From Diphasiastrum complanatum (lineage: Eukaryota > Streptophyta > Lycopodiopsida > Lycopodiales > Lycopodiaceae), in NCBI GenBank assembly GCA_029204225.1, contig CM055103.1, positions 40,247,323 to 40,311,322 of the forward strand: 64,000 nt of DNA, written 5' to 3'. Below the pieces are notes generated by a model, which was not told where the DNA came from, ran no database searches, and worked only from the letters and a program-made list of their open reading frames with translations. Positions 23,279-37,071 of the stretch are shown in pieces; position 1 is the stretch's first letter; every line of letters begins with the position of its first letter. A program made the position numbers and the translations under genes.

Positions 23279-24300
23279 GATATAATTTTTTCTATATTTC
23301 GTTAAGTATTTAGCAAGTTACAAAATTTTGAAGTTGGCAATAAAATTCTGTAAACTTGTCATAAACAAAAAAATTCTAATTTATTTTATGTCCTGTTTGA
23401 TCTCCTTTTCTACGACTTTATGTTTTTCTTAATTTTATTTTAGTAGACAAGATTGTAGGGTGTGTAGATATAGTCGATGAGCAGCCCTTCCGCCTGTCAA
23501 AGAGGGTTAGATCACTGGATAGTTACCTAACTATGTCACGATGCTAGTTTTAGATGTTTCCTACTCTTTTTCTTAATACTGCCACCCTTTAACACTACCC
23601 TTCCCTACACTAACCACACACATATCATGATTTAGAGTGAAGGAGGAAGAGAAGAAGAGAAGAGAGAGGGAGAAACAGAGAAGTGAGATGGAGGTTAGCT
23701 CAAATGCTCAATGTCATTGCTTATGGAAAAACCTTAACTAGCACAAAGCAAAAACATGGAAACTAGAAATAACAAGCAAAACATAACAAGAGCATAAGCA
23801 AGAGTGATTAGCAAATGAGTATGCTTGAGCTCTCAAATTAGTAGTCTCCTCCTCTCTATCAAGCATGAAAATATGATACAAATGGTGTCTTTTTATGAAT
23901 GGGGAAGGCCCTTGCCCCTTTTTCCTATTGGCTATTCCAAGGAAGGTGGGATTGAAATCCACACTCTTCATCAAAAGTACAAACTACTCAATGGTGGAGA
24001 GAGAAACACACTTCACCTACCACCAATTGACTTTGACTAATTAATCAAACTTAGAAACTTAAGTTTAAAGCTTAACTCTGGCCTTCTACTATTATTTTTA
24101 ATTACATGGCCCAATATTTCTATTAACTTGATTTTTTATTTATTTACAACATGTTAGGAATACCCCCAACAAGGATTGTAGAACATTGAAAGGCCTTTTT
24201 GGAGATATAATTTTTTTTACATTTTCGTAAGCAGTGAGCAAGTTATAAATTTTTTAAGTTGTCAAAAAACAATTTTGTAAACTTGTCATTAACCAGAAGT
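23279..24300. repeat. Direct repeats bracketing a 0.9-kb insertion
   Basis: About 95 bp starting GGAGATATAATTTTTT and continuing through AGCAAGTTA...GTAAACTTGTCAT occur at 23275-23375 and again, diverged, at 24201-24300. The block between them contains a GA-rich segment (23635-23690) and no recognised coding sequence. Confidence 0.55.
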
Positions 24301-24348
24301 CATAATAGCCAAGTGAGAGAGACAACCAATTAAATATTTTAAAAAAAA

Positions 24349-25238
<890 letters not shown>

Positions 25239-25243
25239 CCCTT

Positions 25244-25712
25244 TGTAATAGTACAGTACTAAGGACCATAAATGGATCTTTGAATGATCCACAAGGTTGA
25301 TTGTGTGTTTGTTCAACAATCTATCAGATACTAGTCATCAGAGAACAAGATCTAGTTTAGCAGCTTGATAGAAAACAAGTAAAGACAATCAGAGCATTGA
25401 TCAAAAAATATAATCTAACTCCACACACGTGAAAATAAGGCTGTAGTACGGCCTGTAGACAGTGTTTAGAATGTGCCAAAGTTGGGTTTCATTGGAATCA
25501 AAAGCAAACACCATACAATAAGAGGAAACTCGAGTTTCTCCTTGAGGTTCCAAAAAGTTTCTATTTCCTCACTATGGAGAATGAGAATACATAGTAAAAG
25601 ACACTTCCTTTGCCAAGTTAGGTGAAAATCCAGCATGTAATAAGGAAGTAGACTCAACTTTCTTGCCCTAATGTGAAAACCCTAGCCTAGATCCAAGAGT
25701 CATGCTTGGTAG
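25244..25712 (-). repeat. Truncated 3' LTR of the 25.2-28.9 kb Copia
   Basis: Homologous to the 3' two-thirds of the solo LTR at 22015-22705. It lacks about 220 bp at its 5' side, where it is fused directly to pol linker sequence. Confidence 0.85.
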
Positions 25713-28700
25713 AAAGGTGTAAGATGTAAAAGATAATGAGCCTTCCCTTTGATCACCTTGACCATCATAGGTGAGCCTCAATGGCTCAAACCTTGCCCTT
25801 GTAGATCTTCTTGGAGTTCTTGGAGTTCTTGCATCTTGAGGTGGATCCTCAAGTTCTTCTTCACTTGGAAGCTCCTCCTCCATCCTAGCATGATCCTTGG
25901 CATCAATATGATTAGTAGCATTATCATCCAAATCACAAGCATGTCCTTCATCAGAAATAACATCCCTACTCATCCACCTTGCTAGTGATGGTATTGAAGA
26001 CTCTATAACCTTTGCTATTCTCACCATATCCCACAAAGATGCCTTTGATGGATGTTGCATCATACTTCCTTCTCTTATCCAAGGATTGGTGTACATAGCA
26101 AGTGGATCTAGGAACTTTGAGATCCTTGAGATTGGGCTTCTCTCCAAATAGAGCCTCAAATGGTGTGATTCCTCCAATGGCTTGGTTTGGCAATCTATTG
26201 CACAAATAATTAGCACAAGTAATTGCTTCACCCCAAAATGGTTTGGATAGAGAAGCATCTAGCCTTAAGGCCTTAGCACACTCACAAAGAGATCTATTTC
26301 TTCTCTCACTCACTCCATTTTGTTGAGGGGTGTATGGACATGACAACTCCCTCTTTATGCCATTAGAACTACAAAAGTCAATCAACTTATTGGAGATATA
26401 TTCACTCCATTATCACTCCTTAATACCTTAATCTTGGTACTAAGTTGATTTTCTACCAAAGTCTTGAACTTTACAAAAGAATCAAACACCATAGATTTTC
26501 TAGACAAGAGGTACATCCAAAAATATCTAGAATAGTCATCAATGAAGATTACATTATACTTGGCACCACCATTAGACTCATGTGAAAAGCTATGAACATC
26601 CGAATGGATGAGTTCAAGAGGAGAGCTTGATCTTGATGTAGATCTTGAGAAGGGTAGTTTGTGAGCCTTTGAGAGGCTGCATGCTTCACATATCTTCCCA
26701 CACTTTGACAAATGCTTGGGGAGTCCAACTGCAAGCTCCTTTGCAACCATAGATTCCATGGCTTTGAAGTTGGGGTGGCCCAACCTTTTGTGCCACAGTT
26801 CCACCTTTGGTAACTCCACCTTTGCCAAGTTAACACTCTCCACAACAACATTAGCATCAAGCTTAAACAATATACCTTGCTTAAAGCCTTTGGCTATACA
26901 TTCATCATTTTAAAGGATGGAACAAACTCCATGCTTAAATTGTACATCAAGGCCATTATCCATTAGCTGGCCAACACTAAGCAAATTCTTGGTTAACTTA
27001 GGAACATAAAGAACATTATCAAGATTCATCCTTTTGGATGATCCGACATACAATTGAATGGTTCATATTTCACTTATCTTACATTCTTGACTACTTGCAG
27101 TATAGATTGATCTATGTAAATCATTGTAAGAAAGTAAAGTGGAGAAAATGTCCTTTTGATATGTGGGAACTAGCCCCACTATCAATCCACCAAGAATCAT
27201 TGGTGTTGCTCTTGGATGATGGTGGTTTGTTGGAAACCATCAAGGATGACTCTTCATCCTCCTCCTCCTCCTGATGTGCAATGTTGCTTTGTTTGCTCTC
27301 TTGTGTCTTCTTTTTCTTGAGACATTCTGATGCAAAATGTCATTTCTTTCCACAGAAAAAACATTTGTATTTGGACTTGTCTTTGATCTTGCCCTTTGAG
27401 CTTGAAGCCTCATCCTCCTCCTTGGTCTCCTTGAAGTGCTTCTTCTTTCCATTGGTCTTCTTCTTGCCTTTGAATGAGAAATTAGCTTTCTCATCACCAT
27501 CCTGCAGAGAAATAGCATTCATTCTTGCATTGGTTTGTATCATCCTACACTCTTCAGCCACTAATACACTGTGAAGCTTTTCTATAGTGGGCAAAGTGTC
27601 TTGGATTGCAAAGCTTTGGACCAAATTTGTAAAGTCACTCCCTAGACCATTGAGAACAATCTGAACAAGATCACTATCTTGAATCTTCTCTCCAATGGAA
27701 GCTAACTCCCTAATGAGAGACTTGATTTTGAGCACATAAACTTGTGCACTCTCATGACTTCTCTTCATGTTTTGCAGAATCTAATTCCTAAGCATGAGAA
27801 CCCTTGAAGTGTTACTAGACTCATAGATTGATCTTAGAGATTCCCAAGCCTCTTTAGCACTGGTGCAAGCTGATACTTCTCTCAATAAATCATTGCTTAC
27901 ATTCATCTTCACACAGTGAAGTGCGGGCCTAGATCTTCTTTTGTATTTAGCTAACTCCTGTGCACCTAGAGGTTCATCTTCATCATCAATCAAAAACTCA
28001 TAGAGATCCTGGAGCACCATGAGTGACTCCATCCTCACTTTTCAAATAGCGTAATTGATAGAATTTAACCTATCACTAGCTTCTAGAAGGTATGCACCAG
28101 CAGCTCCCATCCTACTAGTAAGATTCTACACACAAGATATAGATTCGTTTGAACCTGAAACTCACAAAGGTTTCAAACTTGTAGTGTTTCACTCAAATGT
28201 TGACTTCTAACCCAACAGATGGATGTGTAATCACAGTTCTATCACTCCCTCACAAAGCTGGAATGAAGATAAGATGAAGTGAAAACTACTCTCAAGCAAA
28301 TCTTGCCAATCTTGGCTATGTTTGGACAATAACTGACTCTATCTCTCTCTTTCACTTTGTACTTTCAAGACCTGGTTTCCACTTTAAGAAGGTCTGAAGT
28401 CAGCCTAGATTAATTAGTTCTCATGAAACAAATTCAAAACTAATTAATGGCAAGTGATCTTGTAGATTATCCTAGTATTTGCATTAAAAATTACATGAAA
28501 TTGATACCAGATGAAATTACAGTGATCCAATGAATATGGGATTTTAAATGTTGGTTCAGAGATGCCCACACATGTGAACAGTACGTATTTTGATCCTGAA
28601 AAAGTTTGGGATCAAATCCCCTCACCTAAACCTGGATACCAGCTCGCCCTTCCAATACTAGCTTTTTGCACCAAAACCTGCTAAACTGGATTAGTTTCAA

Positions 28701-28737
28701 ACACTGATCAATAGCCTTGTACTTGGATCTGATACCA

Positions 28738-28926
28738 TGTTAAAAGTATAGTACTAAGGACCATAAATGGATCTTTGAATGATCCACAAGGTTGATTGTC
28801 GTGGTAACCTACATTAGGTGTGAATGTACAAGTGGCACTTTGGCCATTCAAGTAACTAACAACAATATTGACAAAATGTACAATATTCTACATGGCTAGA
28901 TTTGCCAATGTAGGCAATTTTTCACA
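28738..28926 (-). repeat. 5' LTR of the 25.2-28.9 kb Copia
   Basis: Begins TGTGAAAAATTGCC and ends CTTTTAACA, adjacent to the PBS. It is about 500 bp shorter than the solo LTR at 22015-22705, because the middle is deleted. Confidence 0.85.
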
Positions 28927-28931
28927 CCCTT

Positions 28932-29535
28932 AACCTTCCTCAGGGGTTTTGACAATCTACGAGTAAACTTTTTGTGAGTTTTGCGAGTTTCACTCTATTG
29001 CCTAAACACAAAAATTGCAATTCATTTTAATGTAAACAAGCATCTTGCTTGTGAGGACCTCAGTGTGAGACAACTTTGGAAGAGACATTGGTTGTCTCCA
29101 CCATATACTACTAATAATCCTCTCCATGTCTCTTGATAGGTGTCATGACATTCTCTAGCATAGGCTGCCTTCTATGGTATTGTGTCCACTTTCATTTTTT
29201 CCTTTTTGTCACGTATTAAAATTAGCTTTTCATTTTCCAATGTCACAAAAGGCCGTGATGCCATAGCATGAGCCCGTATATCATGTGAATCATTCACAAT
29301 CATTAAGCTTTCTCATGTAAAATAAATTGTATAATAATGCAAGTACCAAACTGTGTAGTCTATATGGCCATTCATGTATCAAACCATCACTGTCATGAAC
29401 AATATCCACTTTTAAATTATATTTTTGTGGATACATTACAGGTTTGATAAGTTGAAAAGTTCAAATTATAAAATAAAAAAGATATTTTGACACATTTGAG
29501 AATCAAATTTAGAGTAAAAACATTATTTTAGAATA
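28932..29535. other. Intergenic, AT-rich
   Basis: No coding motif or strong repeat seen. Confidence 0.35.
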
Positions 29536-29541
29536 TTTTTG

Positions 29542-29642
29542 CAGCCTCCAAACATAGCGTGTCGATGCGCTAGGCGATTTAGCTACAAGTTTTTTTTTTT
29601 TGGCTGAATCCCTAGCATGCCGGCGTGCCATCTTTGGAGGCT
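29542..29642. repeat. Short imperfect hairpin
   Basis: AGCCTCCAAA...GCGCTAGG pairs with CCTAGCATGC...TTTGGAGGCT around a T-rich loop. It could be the core of a small MITE. Confidence 0.5.
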
Positions 29643-30767
29643 AAAAAAAAATTCATTTAAAATTTTCTTAGTTTGGAATTTCATTATGGGATTTTTAACT
29701 ATGTACCAAACCACAATTCTTAACAATAAACATTCAAGTAGTGGCATTAAAAAAGTAGCACACCATGTAAAATCGTTTTTTGGAATCATGGCAAGAAAGA
29801 AACTTGCAAAACTCGCAAAATGCCAATGCCCCATCCTAAGTGTTTGCTCCTACTCTATACTGAACTCCTTCCCAATTTGACACTCTATATTGTCATGTGC
29901 GAAATCTAAGCTAATAGCTATTACAATGGAAGTAAAGCTAAAGCAAGAAAAGTACAAAGCATTCAAGATAACATATCTACACAAGGATCTCCATAGAATC
30001 TCAATAGAAATGAAAGAAAGAGTACATAGCAATGGAAATGAGCATGAATTCATGTAAATAAGGCACATGAGACCTAGCAAAGGAAATCCCCGTAGCTCAC
30101 ACTCACAAGGAGGAAGCAAGAAGCTCTCACTTGCAAATGAGCCAAAAGATTTACAAATTGATGTCTCTTGCCTAGTTATAGACAATGCTCTCACTTAACT
30201 TAACTTAACTATCTTGAGGGATAGTTAGCCCTTGTTAAGTATTATTTAAACTATATTGGGCCCTTGTTGGCCTATTATCCTTATTAATTACTTTGGAGGG
30301 CCTAAAGAGGGAACTGCCTTGTTCTTAAGGCTAATAGCTCCTTTTGGGCCTACAAAGCTTACAATGGATATTATATTGCCTTGAAAAGCACTGATGTACT
30401 AAAAGTACATGACATATATAGACAATGATCAATTCCTATTCTCATTCAAAATCCAACAAGCACCTCTTGATCTTAGATTTGTGTTGACCTCTATCCCCAC
30501 CAGCATAAGAATTTCTTCTGAAATTTCTAAAAGCTCTAAATGTTTACTTTAGTTCACCAAGTGAGATGTCGTTTGATTTGACACATTACACCATCAAGCT
30601 TAGATTGCCTTGGAGTGAAGTGATAGTAGAATCTAGCATCCATCACTACAACTTTCCATGGATTTATTCTCATACATAATGGAAGACAAAATTTCAACAA
30701 GCTTTGTTGGTACAATATAAAGAGTATGAAGGCTCTCGAAAATCAGAGCGGTAGAAAGTAATGAATG
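29643..30767. other. Intergenic, no gene recognised
   Basis: An open frame of 114 codons on the minus strand (29850-30194) has no recognisable domain and is Ser/Leu/Phe-rich; I do not call it a gene. Confidence 0.35.
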
Positions 30768-30945
30768 TGAAAAATAACAAATTCTAGCTTGGTTGTATCA
30801 TTAGTAAAAATTTGGCCTTGGAAAGGGCCCTATAAGGATTGCCATGTAGGATGACAATTTTTTGGAAATGTAAAATACTAAAATAAAATCTTTTTCTGTC
30901 CGCAGTCCTGCCCACACAATCTTCGATGGTTAGCTATTATGTGCA

Positions 30946-31428
30946 TAGTATAGTCTGTGGCTGAAAAAAAATCATAACTTTTGAACGACAATTCGGATTG
31001 AAACGATTATAGTGCCATCAGAAAGCCCTCGTCGAGAGCTTTTCAATGACACCCAACATGACCTAGTTTCGAGCTACGGTGAACAAGTTAGGGCCAGTCA
31101 AAGCTTTGGTCGGTCAACAGTTGGTCAACCCGATATCTCTTTCAAGTGCAGTTGACCTGTTTGATCCGATATCTCTTTCAAGTGCAATTGGCCTGTTTGA
31201 CCGGGTCAAACAGGTCAACTGGGCTTGAAAGAAATATCGGGTTGACCAAGTATTGACCGACAAAAACTTTGACTGGCCATAACTTCTTCACCGTAGGTCA
31301 AAACTAGGTGATCTTGCTGTTGTTGAAAAGCTCTCGTCGAGGGCTTTCTAATGGCACCGTAATTGTCTCAATTCGAGTTGTCGTTCAAAAGTTACATTAT
31401 TTTTTTGCTGAGTTGCATACTATACTAT
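30946..31428. repeat. Long hairpin (foldback/MITE-like), about 240-bp arms
   Basis: The left arm reads inward through AACTTTTGAACGACAATTCGG, AAAGCCCTCGTCGAGAGCTTTTCAA and GTTGGTCAACCCGATATCT. The right arm is its inverted counterpart through AGATATC-like, GGGTTGACCAA, GAAAAGCTCTCGTCGAGGGCTTTCT and GTTCAAAAGTTAC. The centre is the palindrome CCTGTTTGACC-G-GGTCAAACAGG near 31203. The left arm carries an extra tandem copy of about 35 bp. The element lies inside the LTR remnant of the plus-strand Copia. Confidence 0.85.
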
Positions 31429-31504
31429 AAATAAAATGGCTTATTTATGGGCTGCCCTCGACACAAAATTACAGCTCTTTTAAAAAGAAAAGAAAATCAA
31501 TTTG

Positions 31505-31625
31505 AAGGAGCTACGTTACGTAGATTTCAAATTTGAGTGTTTTGATTGGACCATGTGGAAGAAACTTTTGAGAAAAAAAATAAAAACTATCTTTTTGAAA
31601 GGCCCCTTTTGTGTTCAAATTTTCT
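31505..31625. repeat. Dispersed repeat shared with 17050-17165
   Basis: Same block as at 17050, about 90% alike by eye over 115 bp. The minus strand encodes IRENLNTKGAFQK. Confidence 0.65.
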
Positions 31626-32849
31626 CTAATGGTAATTTTTTGATGTACTTTGTAATCCACACGTGTGAAGGCTACTATAGATAGGTTAGATCTCATTCAT
31701 AGAGCTATTTAGGCTTGTTTGGTCATGATTCCTAGATTATAGGACCAAACTCCTCAAATCATGGAGGTAGTTGATCAACCTAGCCATCAAAATGGCATAA
31801 CTCTAGGGTTAGGTAAGATTGGCATATTAGGTCAAGAAATGTCAATTAGTCTCCTTACTGCATGTTGGATTTTCACCTAACTTCAAAGGAGAAATGCCCT
31901 ATTGTACATAAAAATGTCCTTCATGTACCTTCAATCACTAAAAACTTGTTGAGTGTTAGACAATTAATGGATAATGGCCTAGATGTACAATTTAAGCATG
32001 GAGTTTATTCCATCTTTAAGAATGATGATTGCATAACAAAAGGATTCAAACAATGTAGATTGTTTAAATTAGATGCTAATGTGGCTATGGAGAGTGTGAA
32101 CTTGGCAAAGGAGGAAATCACCCAAGTGGAGCTATGGCACAAAAGGTTGGGCCACCTTAACTTCAAGGCAATGGAATCAATGTGTGCTAAGGAGCTTGCA
32201 CTCAGCCTCCCCAATAATTTGTCAAGGTGTGATAAGCTTTGTAAAGCTTGTAACCTCTCAAAGGCTCATAAGATTCCTTTCTCAAGATCTACCACAATAT
32301 TTGCCACTCTTCTTGAAGTCATACATTCGGATGTGCATAGCTTTTCACATAAATCAAATGGTGGTGCAAAGTATTAAGTATCATTTACAGATGATCGTTC
32401 AAGATATGCTTTGATCTATCTTTTGTCTTCAAAAAGTTCAGTGTTTGATTCATTCGTAAAGTTCAAAATTCTAGTTGAAAATCAACTTGATACCAAGATT
32501 AAGGTATTAAGATGTGATAATAGAAGAGGCTATATCTCCAACAAAATGATAGAGTTTTGTAATGTTAATGGCATAAAGAGGGAGTTAACTTGTCCTTATA
32601 CCCCTCAACAAAATGGAGTGGCCAAGACAAAAAATAGATCTCTATGTGAGTGTGTTAAGGCCTTAAGCCTAAAGGCTTCTCTACCAAAACCATTTTGGGG
32701 TGAGGCAATTACTTGTGCTAACTTTTTGTGCAATAGATTGCCCATCAATGCCATTGGAGGAACCTCGTTGATGGTTGTTTGTCTGAATGCTTGGCCTCTT
32801 GGATCTGATAGCTTCTTGGCTACGTCAGACTATAACAAGATAGGTAGGC

Positions 32850-34037
32850 TCTGATACCATTGATGGAAATTCGCAGTCGCGAAATAGTCACGAAGGCGAA
32901 GCAACCGCGATTCTCTTGCGATTCAGATGGAGTTCAGATGTGGTCACTGGACCCTCCCAGCTGAATCACTCCTACAGGCCTCCAGAATGTAGTCAGACAC
33001 TGCTAATCTACGTTTATAAATTAATACAACATTCAACAAATTCAACCAATGTGCGGAATGAAATGAATGGGAGAATCAGACACACGAATAACAGCAGACA
33101 CATTTGCATTCAAGATCATACAACATAGAAGAAGACATGTGCTCAATGGCTACAAGATCGTCTATTGTTTTTCTGTGATTCTTCAAGCACTGCTTGCAGA
33201 TCTACACAGTGCGTTAGCGTGAGAGAAATACAGTTCTCTCACGAATATGTGTCTCGCTTACTAGCAGACTTGTGGATCACTATGGATCCTGATCACAGAA
33301 CTGGTCTCGCACGCAGGTGGACTTCTTGTCTGTATTTCGTCTTGATTGCTTACTAGCATCAGACTTCTACACTGTGTGTGTATTCTGTATGTATTGTCAA
33401 GTATCATCCAGCAAGTATATAGTCATTCTATGTAAATTTTGTTTTAAGATTAGAGTGACTAAACATCTACAACTAATCAAAAAATTACAAGAGTGGCGGA
33501 TTAGCCACGACCTAGAGTGTATTTGCTGACGTCATGCCATTAGGTCAGATATCTATACTTCTGGGTACTTACATGATCTTGGCTAGTACTCTTTGGAGCG
33601 TGAGGGCAAAAATTCTTTTGCGACGTTTTTTGTGTCGCGCCATTGGTTTCATCTCCGTCGTCTGACCTTCTCGTGTTCGACCGCAAAATATTCTCATTCG
33701 CAAATCTTTCATGTTCGTGTCTCCTCGTCAGATGTTCGCGAATCTTTCGTGCTTCGTGTCTCTTGACTTTCGTGTTCGCGAACATCTTCGTCAGGAAGAG
33801 GGCTGATTGTAATTAGAAACGTTTTGTTTCTTCAGCTCCCTCTCAAAGCATGATAGCTTTACGATCCCGAGACTGCTCCTCTATCTCTCAAAGAGTCCTT
33901 TGTCCAGGGCTTCGTGTCTCTTGACTTTTGTGTTCGCGAACATCTTTGTCAGGAAGAGGGCTGAAAGGTAGCAAAGCTTTGTAATTAGAAAAGTACATCA
34001 AAAAATTACATACAACCAAGCTAGAATTTGTTATTTT
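32850..34037 (-). mobile_element. LTR and PBS of a minus-strand Copia
   Basis: On the minus strand the block starts TGTGAAAAATAAC at 34037 and ends TTTCCATCA at 32862. It is followed by A and the PBS TGGTATCAGAGCC (complement of 32849-32861). The roughly 1.2-kb LTR contains a direct repeat: TTCGTGTCTCTTGACTTTCGTG...CAGGAAGAGGGCTGA at about 33755-33805 and again at about 33908-33964. No internal domain follows; pol of a different copy abuts the PBS. Confidence 0.65.
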
Positions 34038-34440
34038 TCACACCTCAAATCTAGTTTGGGAAACTATGTCAATTACTATCGAGTAATGATCTTAGCTTAT
34101 ATTTTTGGAAAGCCATGATGCTACTCCATCACAAAGGAATGTAGCAAATGCACTTGTAGAGTTTTGATCCACTTTGTCACCTACAAATCTGAGTCACTAT
34201 AGGATCTTAAGCCAAGATTGGTCCCTTTGAGTATGCCAAAATTCCTAGTTAATGAGATGTGTCTTAGGACTCTTTTGGCCATCTTCCAACTGCGCCGGCT
34301 AAAAAAAAAAAAACAAGCACCTTCAAACGTGAAATACTAAACTTCAGCACCAAAACTAAGAGTTGCAAATAGAATTGGAGCTGCTACAATGTAATGCTAA
34401 AGAAGCACAACACACTTTGACAACTATAAAAGAGGAGTTT
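34038..34440. other. No gene recognised; probable Helitron 5' flank
   Basis: Low coding potential. The left end of the Helitron could not be set. Confidence 0.3.
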
Positions 34441-37071
34441 GTTTGTATGCTTGGCAAAAAAGTTGCTACTATCGAAATAGCACAAAAATGATGCAGTATA
34501 TGCGAACAGGAAATGACGCTACTACAAAGTCAACATGCAACTATCCAGAGAGAACTTCTTACATTTTTCGAGCGAGCTATTTTGCCGGAACGAGTCACAC
34601 TTCAATTGCCGATTATTTGTATTCCCTCAAAAAAAGATCCAGCCATAGAAATGTCACTTGAAAGCAGGCATGCTGGTATTTCAAACAGGCTTTTGGCCTA
34701 TTATTCCAAGCAATTTTGACACATTTAAAGGTACAGAAAGAAGTTTGTTGTGTTTTTCTCAACAATCACAATATTCGGTAGATCCATGTACGCGCCTAGC
34801 TGGTCATTATGCAAACTACTTAGCCAAATGGATGACCTATAAATTACCAAAAGGAGGTCGCCCAAAAGTAAATGATTGGTTCAATCCAAATATACCATTG
34901 CTAGAAAATGTTGACATGCTATTTTACATAAAAGTTCGCGATTCGTGCATCAGAGACCAAACTGTTTTTATGGGAATGATAAAATACCAGTTCTTAGAAA
35001 ATGTACATGCATGTTTTAATGATGTTGATGGCAACTACTTTGAAAAGATGTTGCTATGCCACAATATACAGACAAATGTAAATACATAGCAAGCTCATGG
35101 ATCATGTATTTGTATGCCCAGCAAGTGGTCCACCACATAAGACAATTTTAGTAATATTAACTAATCCTCCAGAGATTTATCCCTCCACATTCCATAGTAT
35201 TATTTTGCCAAAAAACTCTATTAGCCGTTCTGTGTCAAATTACACATGGACCAATGAATGACATGCTACTTGCTCTAAAAAATATCGTTCTAGAATTTAT
35301 CCATTTGCCAACAACAAGAATAGCTGCCATCTTCAAAAAATAAACATCCAAACATTTCCTACAAAATATCCAGTATTATCTACCATATTTGGAAATTTAA
35401 AAAAAACTAATCTACTAGCAAATAACCCAACAACACGTACAAACATGCACCCAACATATGGATTCATCCCATGCAAATGCAAGGACTCGGAATTTCTGGA
35501 CAGAAGACCGAGTTACTACTCTACACCATAATTCGTAACTCATTTCATGAAACAACTACTGATATGATTGCGAATTTAAAAAACCAGTACAGAAACGTAG
35601 TTTGTACAAATCAAAGTATCAAAAATCGAATTACAAGAACGATGAATGCCCGGGAAAATACCACTGCAACACAAAAATACTACGATCGCATATGTGACGT
35701 ACCAACATGCACTTGTCTTAGTTGCGAATCGAAACCTAGCAAATTTTTTTCAAAAATATATTTGTGCCCAATCTCGTAAAAGTATACATTCTGATAAAAT
35801 TCCAAAACTAATGTGTCCAAATCATATATCAACTACTTGTGAAGTGCCTTCCATAGAAAATCTCAACAAACTAGAAAAACATTTAGTTGCACCCAGAATT
35901 GCTTTCCTACAAGTAAAAGATTTGACATACGGCGGACAAGTAGGTGTGACATGAAGTATTGTCAATGTCATTGTGGATCTCGAAAAAATTCAAAATGTGC
36001 TATGTCGTTTTATAGATGAAGAGGCATCTCTTACAATAGCTTTAAAAAAAAAACTTGGATACAAATCGAATTTCATGGTTGGCCAAGTTCATCCTCTACG
36101 TGTAATGATTTCCTTGTTAAATTTGTGCCAAACTCCATTGTATGCTACCATAAATGTCCGAGTCGACCCGACTTGGATATTGCACTACCAAACTACATAA
36201 TCTAGACACCTGTACTTAGCCTGGAGACAATACAACCCATAATACCTGGACCTGATACAAATGATGAGGACATTATTGAAACTGACACAATCATGCATCC
36301 ATTTCACTATACAGAACACATCGATTACGAAACTACATCCAAGGCTGTTGCACCTTGTGAAGACACCCAAGACAAACACCAATAAATGCTACTTACACAT
36401 ACCAAAAAACCATTGCCAAATGGGAATTACAACATTACAAACACACATTTGCTCAACATACCACGCACTTATTTTTCAAAGCTCTAGAAATTTCAATTCA
36501 CCAAGTACTAAATTCAATATGGATCCGTCTACAAAAAGGTACCTTGCAACACCGGACCTTAACTGCATCTGATGTAATACAAGATTCAAACATAGAACAA
36601 TTACTACATTCAAATTTTGGCTATAAAGACTTTAAACATGTCCGCACCTCTCCAGATTACAAACAAGACTTACAAAAAAATGTTTTTGCTATGATGCGAC
36701 AATTAGGTCCACCAACCTTTTTCTTGACACACTCTTGTACAGAGACGAAATGGGATCCTCTAATTGAATGCTTGAAAAAACTTAATGCAAATATCGTACA
36801 AGAAACAAATTACCAAAACCAGAACGCATACTTGCAAGCCTTGGTCCGTGTAGATCCAAGCATGTGCGCACAACATGAAACTAAATGCTTTAAAAACAGT
36901 GATATCAAAAAACCATTTAATACTTGGTAAAATAAATGATTATTCTTTTGTTACTGAATTCCAACATCGTGGCAGCCAACATGACCATGGCGTATTATGG
37001 ATAGAGAATTCACCAACATATAATAGCACATGCGCAGATGAAGTGACAAAATTCATAGACGCACACATATC

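Larger units (their letters stand above)
20700..23285 (+). mobile_element. Copia retrotransposon, internally deleted, split by a solo LTR
   Basis: After the PBS a frame from 20737 encodes a UBN2-type gag (WDIVDGTEVKPEG, MSEATSVSSHINTFQNL). It is fused by an internal deletion to the GAG-pre-integrase/integrase region (NMLWHFRLGPLNF, CESCIISKHAR, DLVHNDICGPM). After an in-frame stop come TFIDDFSRRTATYFL and YSAQSNGID from the integrase core. The chain is interrupted at 22014 by a 691-bp LTR and resumes at 22706 with KLDDKSTKSIFVGYSPDHKA, the linker, and an RT fragment whose YVDD box reads YVDN. Most of RT and the RNase H are gone. Confidence 0.82.
25244..28926 (-). mobile_element. Copia retrotransposon with both ends and TSD, internally deleted
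   Basis: Both ends are present: the minus strand starts TGTGAAAA at 28926 and ends TACA at 25244. The 5-bp direct repeat CCCTT lies outside each end (25239-25243 and 28927-28931). The 5' LTR (28926-28738) is internally deleted to 189 bp and is followed by PBS TGGTATCAGA. Then come UBN2 gag (28038-27370), a zinc knuckle CFFCGKK*HFASEC with a stop in it, the protease site WWIDSGASSH (about 27170-27210), and GAG-pre-integrase (ELWHKRLGHPNF, CEACSLSKAHK). The integrase core follows (HSDVHSF, FIDDYSRYFW, SDNG, CPYTPQQNGVSERRNRS). After the linker the frame runs straight into the 3' LTR at about 25712: RT, RNase H and the polypurine tract are missing. It could move only in trans, and stops now break its ORF. 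Confidence 0.9.
30768..32776 (+). mobile_element. Second copy of the Copia family, plus orientation, deleted
   Basis: The left end TGTGAAAAATAACAAATTC at 30768 looks like an LTR start. Sequence at about 31690-31880 is diverged LTR (TGCATGTTGGATTTTCACCTAACTT). It joins pol directly at about 31880: VHKNVLHVPSITKNLLSV, QVELWHKRLGHLNFKAMESM, CKACNLSKAHK, HSDVHSFSHKSNGGAKY-stop, then CPYTPQQNGVAKTKNRSL and KPFWGEAITCANFLCNRLP. The protein closely matches the minus-strand copy at 25.2-28.9 kb, but differs in the integrase Glu context (GVAKTKN for GVSERRN). It breaks off at about 32776 against the next element. Confidence 0.75.

Noticed and set aside
29850-30194. 114-codon minus-strand ORF as a membrane protein gene
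   Set aside because: Hydrophobic residues reflect T-rich composition; there is no recognisable domain, splice context or start evidence.
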